This document shows positions 59,798-64,000 of a DNA stretch of 64,000 nucleotides, one piece after another. The stretch comes from Streptomyces sp. NBC_00289 (GTDB lineage: Bacteria > Actinomycetota > Actinomycetes > Streptomycetales > Streptomycetaceae): NCBI RefSeq assembly GCF_041435115.1, contig NZ_CP108046.1:4402001-4466000 (forward strand). The letters are read 5' to 3'. The notes under the pieces are model-generated. The model was not told the origin of the DNA. It saw only the letters and a program-made list of their open reading frames with translations, and ran no database searches. The translations under genes were made by a program, and so were the position numbers. Position 1 is the first letter of the stretch, and each line of letters opens with the position of its first letter.

Positions 59798-61726
59798 GTG
59801 ACCAGCCAGGTCAGTAGCCCAGCGGAGCAGGCAGACGGAACCGTACTAGGAGAGCAGCGCAAAGAGGTCGGCGTGAAAGACGTCCGCCGCCTCGACCGGG
59901 TGATCATTCGTTTCGCGGGCGACTCCGGTGACGGCATGCAGCTCACCGGTGACCGTTTCACCTCGGAGACGGCGTCCTTCGGCAACGACCTGTCCACCCT
60001 GCCGAACTTCCCGGCCGAGATCCGGGCCCCTGCGGGCACTCTGCCGGGCGTGTCCTCCTTCCAGCTCCACTTCGCCGACCACGACATCCTCACGCCGGGT
60101 GATGCGCCCAATGTGCTGGTCGCCATGAACCCGGCGGCCCTGGCGGCGAACATCGCCGACGTGCCGCGGGGCGCGGAGATCATCGTCAACACGGACGAGT
60201 TCACCAAACGGGCGATGCAGAAGGTGGGGTACGCGGCCTCGCCGCTGGAGGACGGGTCCCTCGACGGTTATCACCTCCACCCGGTCCCACTGACCACCCT
60301 GACCGTCGAGGCACTCAAGGAATTCGACCTCACCCGTAAAGAGGCCGAGCGCAGCAAGAACATGTTCGCGCTCGGCCTCTTGTCATGGATGTACCACCGG
60401 CCGACGGAGGGCACCGAGAGGTTCCTGCGGCGGAAGTTCGCCAAGAAGCCCGAGATCGCGGCCGCCAACCTCGCCGCCTTCCGTGCGGGCTGGAACTTCG
60501 GTGAGACGACGGAGGACTTCGCCGTCTCCTACGAGATCGCCCCGGCGACGAAGGCCTTCCCGGTCGGCACCTACCGCAACATCTCCGGGAACCTGGCCCT
60601 GTCCTACGGACTGGTCGCCGCGTCCCGGCAGGCGGACCTGCCGCTGTTCCTGGGCTCGTACCCGATCACCCCGGCCTCGGACATCCTGCACGAGCTGAGC
60701 CGGCACAAGAACTTCGGTGTGCGGACCTTCCAGGCCGAGGACGAGATCGCGGGGATCGGCGCGGCGCTGGGCGCGGCCTTCGGCGGCTCGCTGGCGGTGA
60801 CCACCACCAGCGGTCCGGGGGTGGCCCTGAAGTCGGAGACCATCGGGCTCGCCGTCTCCCTCGAACTGCCGCTGCTGGTGATCGACATCCAGCGCGGCGG
60901 GCCGTCCACCGGTCTGCCGACCAAGACCGAGCAGGCGGACCTGCTGCAGGCGATGTTCGGGCGCAACGGCGAGGCGCCGGTGCCCATCGTCGCGCCGTGC
61001 ACGCCCGCCGACTGCTTCGACGCTGCCGTGGAGGCGGCGCGGATCGCGCTGACGTACCGGACGCCGGTGATGCTGCTGTCCGACGGCTACCTGGCCAACG
61101 GCTCGGAGCCCTGGCGCATCCCGGAGGTCGACGAACTCCCGGACCTGCGCGTGCAGTTCGCGCAGGGGCCCAACCACACCCTGGGGGACGGCAGCGAGGT
61201 CTTCTGGCCGTACAAGCGTGATCCGCTGACGCTGGCCCGCCCGTGGGCGGTCCCGGGCACGCCGGGGCTGGAGCACCGGATCGGCGGCATCGAGAAGGAG
61301 GACGGCACGGGCAACATCTCCTACGCCCCGGCCAACCACGACTTCATGGTCCGCATCCGCCAGGCGAAGATCGACGGCATCGACGTCCCGGACCTCGAGG
61401 TCGACGACCCGCACGAGGCCCGCACCCTGGTCCTGGGCTGGGGGTCGACCTACGGCCCGATCACGGCGGCGGTACGGCGGCTGCGCACGGCCGGCGAGTC
61501 GATCGCGCAGGCCCATCTGCGCCACCTCAACCCCTTCCCGAAGAACCTCGGCACCGTCCTGCGGCGCTACGACAAGGTGGTGATCCCCGAGATGAACCTC
61601 GGTCAGCTCGCCACCCTGGTCCGGGCGAAGTACCTGGTCGACGCGCACTCCTACAACCAGGTCAACGGCATGCCGTTCAAGGCCGAACAGCTCGCCACGG
61701 CTCTCAAGGAGGCCATCGATGGCTGA
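59798..61726 (+). CDS. korA: 2-oxoglutarate:ferredoxin oxidoreductase, alpha subunit
   Basis: A 642-aa fused gamma-alpha subunit from GTG 59798 (GAGGGAGG upstream). Residues 30-215 are the gamma domain (FAGDSGDGMQLTGDRF; LPNFPAEIRAPAGTLPGVSSFQLHF). The alpha domain has GSYPITPASDILHELS, QAEDEIAGIGAALGAAFGG and TTTSGPGVALKSE. With KorB it oxidatively decarboxylates 2-oxoglutarate to succinyl-CoA and reduces ferredoxin. It overlaps korB by eight bases. Confidence 0.95.
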   Translation: MTSQVSSPAEQADGTVLGEQRKEVGVKDVRRLDRVIIRFAGDSGDGMQLTGDRFTSETASFGNDLSTLPNFPAEIRAPAGTLPGVSSFQLHFADHDILTPGDAPNVLVAMNPAALAANIADVPRGAEIIVNTDEFTKRAMQKVGYAASPLEDGSLDGYHLHPVPLTTLTVEALKEFDLTRKEAERSKNMFALGLLSWMYHRPTEGTERFLRRKFAKKPEIAAANLAAFRAGWNFGETTEDFAVSYEIAPATKAFPVGTYRNISGNLALSYGLVAASRQADLPLFLGSYPITPASDILHELSRHKNFGVRTFQAEDEIAGIGAALGAAFGGSLAVTTTSGPGVALKSETIGLAVSLELPLLVIDIQRGGPSTGLPTKTEQADLLQAMFGRNGEAPVPIVAPCTPADCFDAAVEAARIALTYRTPVMLLSDGYLANGSEPWRIPEVDELPDLRVQFAQGPNHTLGDGSEVFWPYKRDPLTLARPWAVPGTPGLEHRIGGIEKEDGTGNISYAPANHDFMVRIRQAKIDGIDVPDLEVDDPHEARTLVLGWGSTYGPITAAVRRLRTAGESIAQAHLRHLNPFPKNLGTVLRRYDKVVIPEMNLGQLATLVRAKYLVDAHSYNQVNGMPFKAEQLATALKEAIDG

Positions 61727-62810
61727 GACGTCCACTGGCTCCTCCAGGGAAGGCGCGGGCACGATCGAGGCGCTCACCCTGGTGCCCAAGGCCGAGGCAC
61801 GACAGTCCATGAAGGACTTCAAGTCGGACCAGGAGGTGCGCTGGTGCCCCGGCTGCGGTGACTACGCGATCCTCGCCGCGGTCCAGGGCTTCATGCCGGA
61901 GCTGGGCCTGGCGAAGGAGAACATCGTCTTCGTCTCGGGCATCGGCTGCTCGTCCCGCTTCCCGTACTACATGAACACGTACGGCATGCACTCCATCCAC
62001 GGTCGCGCGCCCGCCATCGCCACCGGCCTGGCCTCCTCGCGCCGTGACCTGTCCGTGTGGGTGGTCACCGGTGACGGCGACGCGCTGTCGATCGGCGGCA
62101 ACCACCTGATCCACGCCCTGCGCCGCAACGTCAACCTCAAGATCCTGCTGTTCAACAACCGGATCTACGGCCTGACGAAGGGCCAGTACTCCCCTACCTC
62201 CGAGGTCGGCAAGATCACCAAGTCGACGCCGATGGGCTCGCTCGACGCGCCCTTCAACCCGGTGTCGCTCGCGATCGGCGCGGAGGCGTCCTTCGTGGCC
62301 CGGACCGTGGACTCCGACCGCAAGCACCTGACGGAGGTGCTGCGGCAGGCGGCCGCCCATCCCGGCACCGCGCTGATCGAGATCTACCAGAACTGCAACA
62401 TCTTCAACGACGGCGCCTTCGACGCGCTCAAGGACCGGCAGCAGGCCGAGGAGGCGGTGATCCGCCTGGAGCACGGGCAGCCGATCCGCTTCGGGGCGGA
62501 GTCCTCGCGCGGCGTCGTACGGGACGCGGCCACCGGTGATCTGAAGGTGGTCACGGTGACCCCGGAGAACGAGGCGCAGGTCCTGGTCCACGACGCCCAC
62601 GCGGCCTCTCCGACCACGGCGTTCGCGTTGTCGCGGCTGGCCGACCCGGACACCCTGCACCACACGCCGATCGGCGTCCTGCGTTCCGTGGAGCGGCCGG
62701 TCTACGACACGCAGATGGCCGACCAGCTGGACACGGCCGTCGAGCAGCACGGCAAGGGCGATCTCGCCGCGCTGCTGGCGGGCGGGGACACCTGGACGGT
62801 CGTCGGCTGA
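61719..62810 (+). CDS. korB: 2-oxoglutarate:ferredoxin oxidoreductase, beta subunit
   Basis: A 363-aa TPP-binding subunit. Cluster ligands include the WCPGCGDY pair and IGCSSR; the TPP motif is GDGDALSIGGNH with NNRIYGLTKGQYSPTS. The last 90 residues extend past the usual end but look like the normal actinobacterial C-terminus. Reduced ferredoxin from KorAB is a possible electron source for the nearby partial Nuo complex (inference). Confidence 0.95.
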   Translation: MAETSTGSSREGAGTIEALTLVPKAEARQSMKDFKSDQEVRWCPGCGDYAILAAVQGFMPELGLAKENIVFVSGIGCSSRFPYYMNTYGMHSIHGRAPAIATGLASSRRDLSVWVVTGDGDALSIGGNHLIHALRRNVNLKILLFNNRIYGLTKGQYSPTSEVGKITKSTPMGSLDAPFNPVSLAIGAEASFVARTVDSDRKHLTEVLRQAAAHPGTALIEIYQNCNIFNDGAFDALKDRQQAEEAVIRLEHGQPIRFGAESSRGVVRDAATGDLKVVTVTPENEAQVLVHDAHAASPTTAFALSRLADPDTLHHTPIGVLRSVERPVYDTQMADQLDTAVEQHGKGDLAALLAGGDTWTVVG

Positions 62811-62823
62811 GTACCGGCGCGGT

Positions 62824-63264
62824 TCACGAGGCCCGGGAGGCGCGCTCCCGGGCCTCGTCGTATGTCCGGCGGGACTCCTCCACCTCGGGCATCCGCCGGC
62901 TCGTCCACATGGCCAGGCCCCGCACCTGCTGTGCCGCCTCCCGGCCCAGGTCCGTGAGGGAGTAGTCGACGCGGGGCGGGATCACCGGCTTGGCGTCGCG
63001 GTGGACCAGGCCGTCGCGTTCGAGGGTCTGGAGAGTCTGGGTCAGCATCTTCTCGCTGACCCGGCCGATCGCCCGGCGCAGCTCACTGAAGCGGTACGGG
63101 CGCTCCATGAGCTCGATCAGCACCAGGACGCCCCAGCGTGAGGTCACGTGTTCCAGGACCAGACGGTACGGACACATCGCCTCGGCGATGTCGTACTTGT
63201 TCACGGCCTCGTTCTCGCCGGCCGCCTTCTTCTTGCCCGCTGACTCGCTGCTACTTACCGACAT
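62824..63264 (-). CDS. HxlR-family transcriptional regulator
   Basis: A 146-aa winged-helix protein: MCPYRLVLEHVTSRWGVLVLIELMERPYRFSELRRAIGRVSEKMLTQTLQTLERDGLVHR is represented by its CPYRL start, RWGVLVL helix and GRVSEKMLTQTL recognition helix. The Cys in MCPYR is where redox- or aldehyde-sensing relatives have theirs. It is divergent from the oxidoreductase gene and probably represses it. Its last codons form the korB terminator hairpin. Confidence 0.92.
   Translation of the reverse strand: MSVSSSESAGKKKAAGENEAVNKYDIAEAMCPYRLVLEHVTSRWGVLVLIELMERPYRFSELRRAIGRVSEKMLTQTLQTLERDGLVHRDAKPVIPPRVDYSLTDLGREAAQQVRGLAMWTSRRMPEVEESRRTYDEARERASRAS
62826..62858. terminator. korB terminator embedded in the HxlR coding end
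   Basis: ACGAGGCCCGGGAG and its complement form a 14-bp stem with a GCGCG loop, 16 bases after korB, fully inside the last codons of the HxlR gene. Confidence 0.8.
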
Positions 63265-63267
63265 GCC

Positions 63268-63292
63268 AGTACCTTACTTCAAAGTGGGTACT
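63268..63292. promoter_or_regulatory. Candidate HxlR operator in the divergent promoter
   Basis: AGTACC and GGTACT frame a 25-bp imperfect dyad containing TTACTTCAAAGTG, between the HxlR and oxidoreductase starts; HxlR sites typically look like spaced GTAC half-sites. Confidence 0.6.
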
Positions 63293-63353
63293 TTCCCGAA
63301 GTTAGCGCCTGCCCTAAGGTTAGTGACAACGCACCCCACAAGGAGTTCTGATC

Positions 63354-64000
<647 letters not shown>

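Overview
The window is about 70% or more G+C, uses strong third-position G/C codons and many GTG/TTG starts, and carries the actinobacterial str/rpo/nusG gene order. The proteins (1161-aa RpoB from a TTG start, acidic N-terminal NusG tail, HadA/HadB, a second partial nuo cluster next to korAB, a tRNA-Tyr beside yajQ) point to a Streptomyces chromosome. No database search was possible; the genus call rests on protein recognition and gene order.

Layout. 1-759: 5' part of an acyltransferase-3 membrane protein. 1090-5452 (minus): rpsL-rpsG-fusA-tuf behind a consensus-like promoter. 5825-13979 (plus): an accessory block between rpsL and rpoC, made of a CRP-like regulator, a class III nucleotide cyclase, a degenerate STAND-like NTPase with helical repeats, an SPFH protein, a 2TM Pycsar-effector-like protein and an M48 metallopeptidase. 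14066-28444 (minus): rpoC, rpoB, rplL, rplJ, two lipoproteins, rplA, rplK, nusG, secE, tRNA-Trp. 28694-32151: aspartate aminotransferase, adenosine deaminase, murB. 32271-34905: DUF3291 protein and a TetR-controlled MFS exporter. 35095-36680: hadB, hadA, rpmG, tRNA-Met, tRNA-Thr. 36927-44449: a degenerate amidohydrolase, an NAD(P)-binding protein, a small zinc-ribbon protein, an integrase relic beside tRNA-Tyr, yajQ, a GlsB-like protein, an APC permease, a cluster of DnaA-box-like sites, yccF and htpX. 44676-54960 (minus): a ten-gene nuo operon (A,B,C,H,I,J,K,L,M,N) lacking nuoD-G. 55311-59314: two paralogous histidine kinases and one response regulator. 59798-62810: korAB. 62824-64000: HxlR regulator divergent from an NmrA/SDR-type oxidoreductase.

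The most interesting region is 5825-13979. The cyclase keeps its metal, ribose and transition-state residues. Its C-terminus ends in a Gly/Gln-rich motif of about 26 residues that reappears (21 of 26 identical, with many synonymous differences) at the N-terminus of the next protein, as in amyloid-type signalling pairs of NLR-like systems. The fourth gene looks like a PycTM/DUF5706 effector, so the block reads as an expanded Pycsar-like system with an NTPase, an SPFH scaffold and a membrane protease. A 16-bp CRP-type site lies between the CRP-like gene and the cyclase.

The second theme is energy metabolism. The nuo paralogue lacks the NADH module and NuoD, and several of its subunits carry long hydrophilic tails. 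It sits beside korAB, which suggests (inference) ferredoxin-linked electron input with subunits borrowed from a main nuo operon elsewhere.
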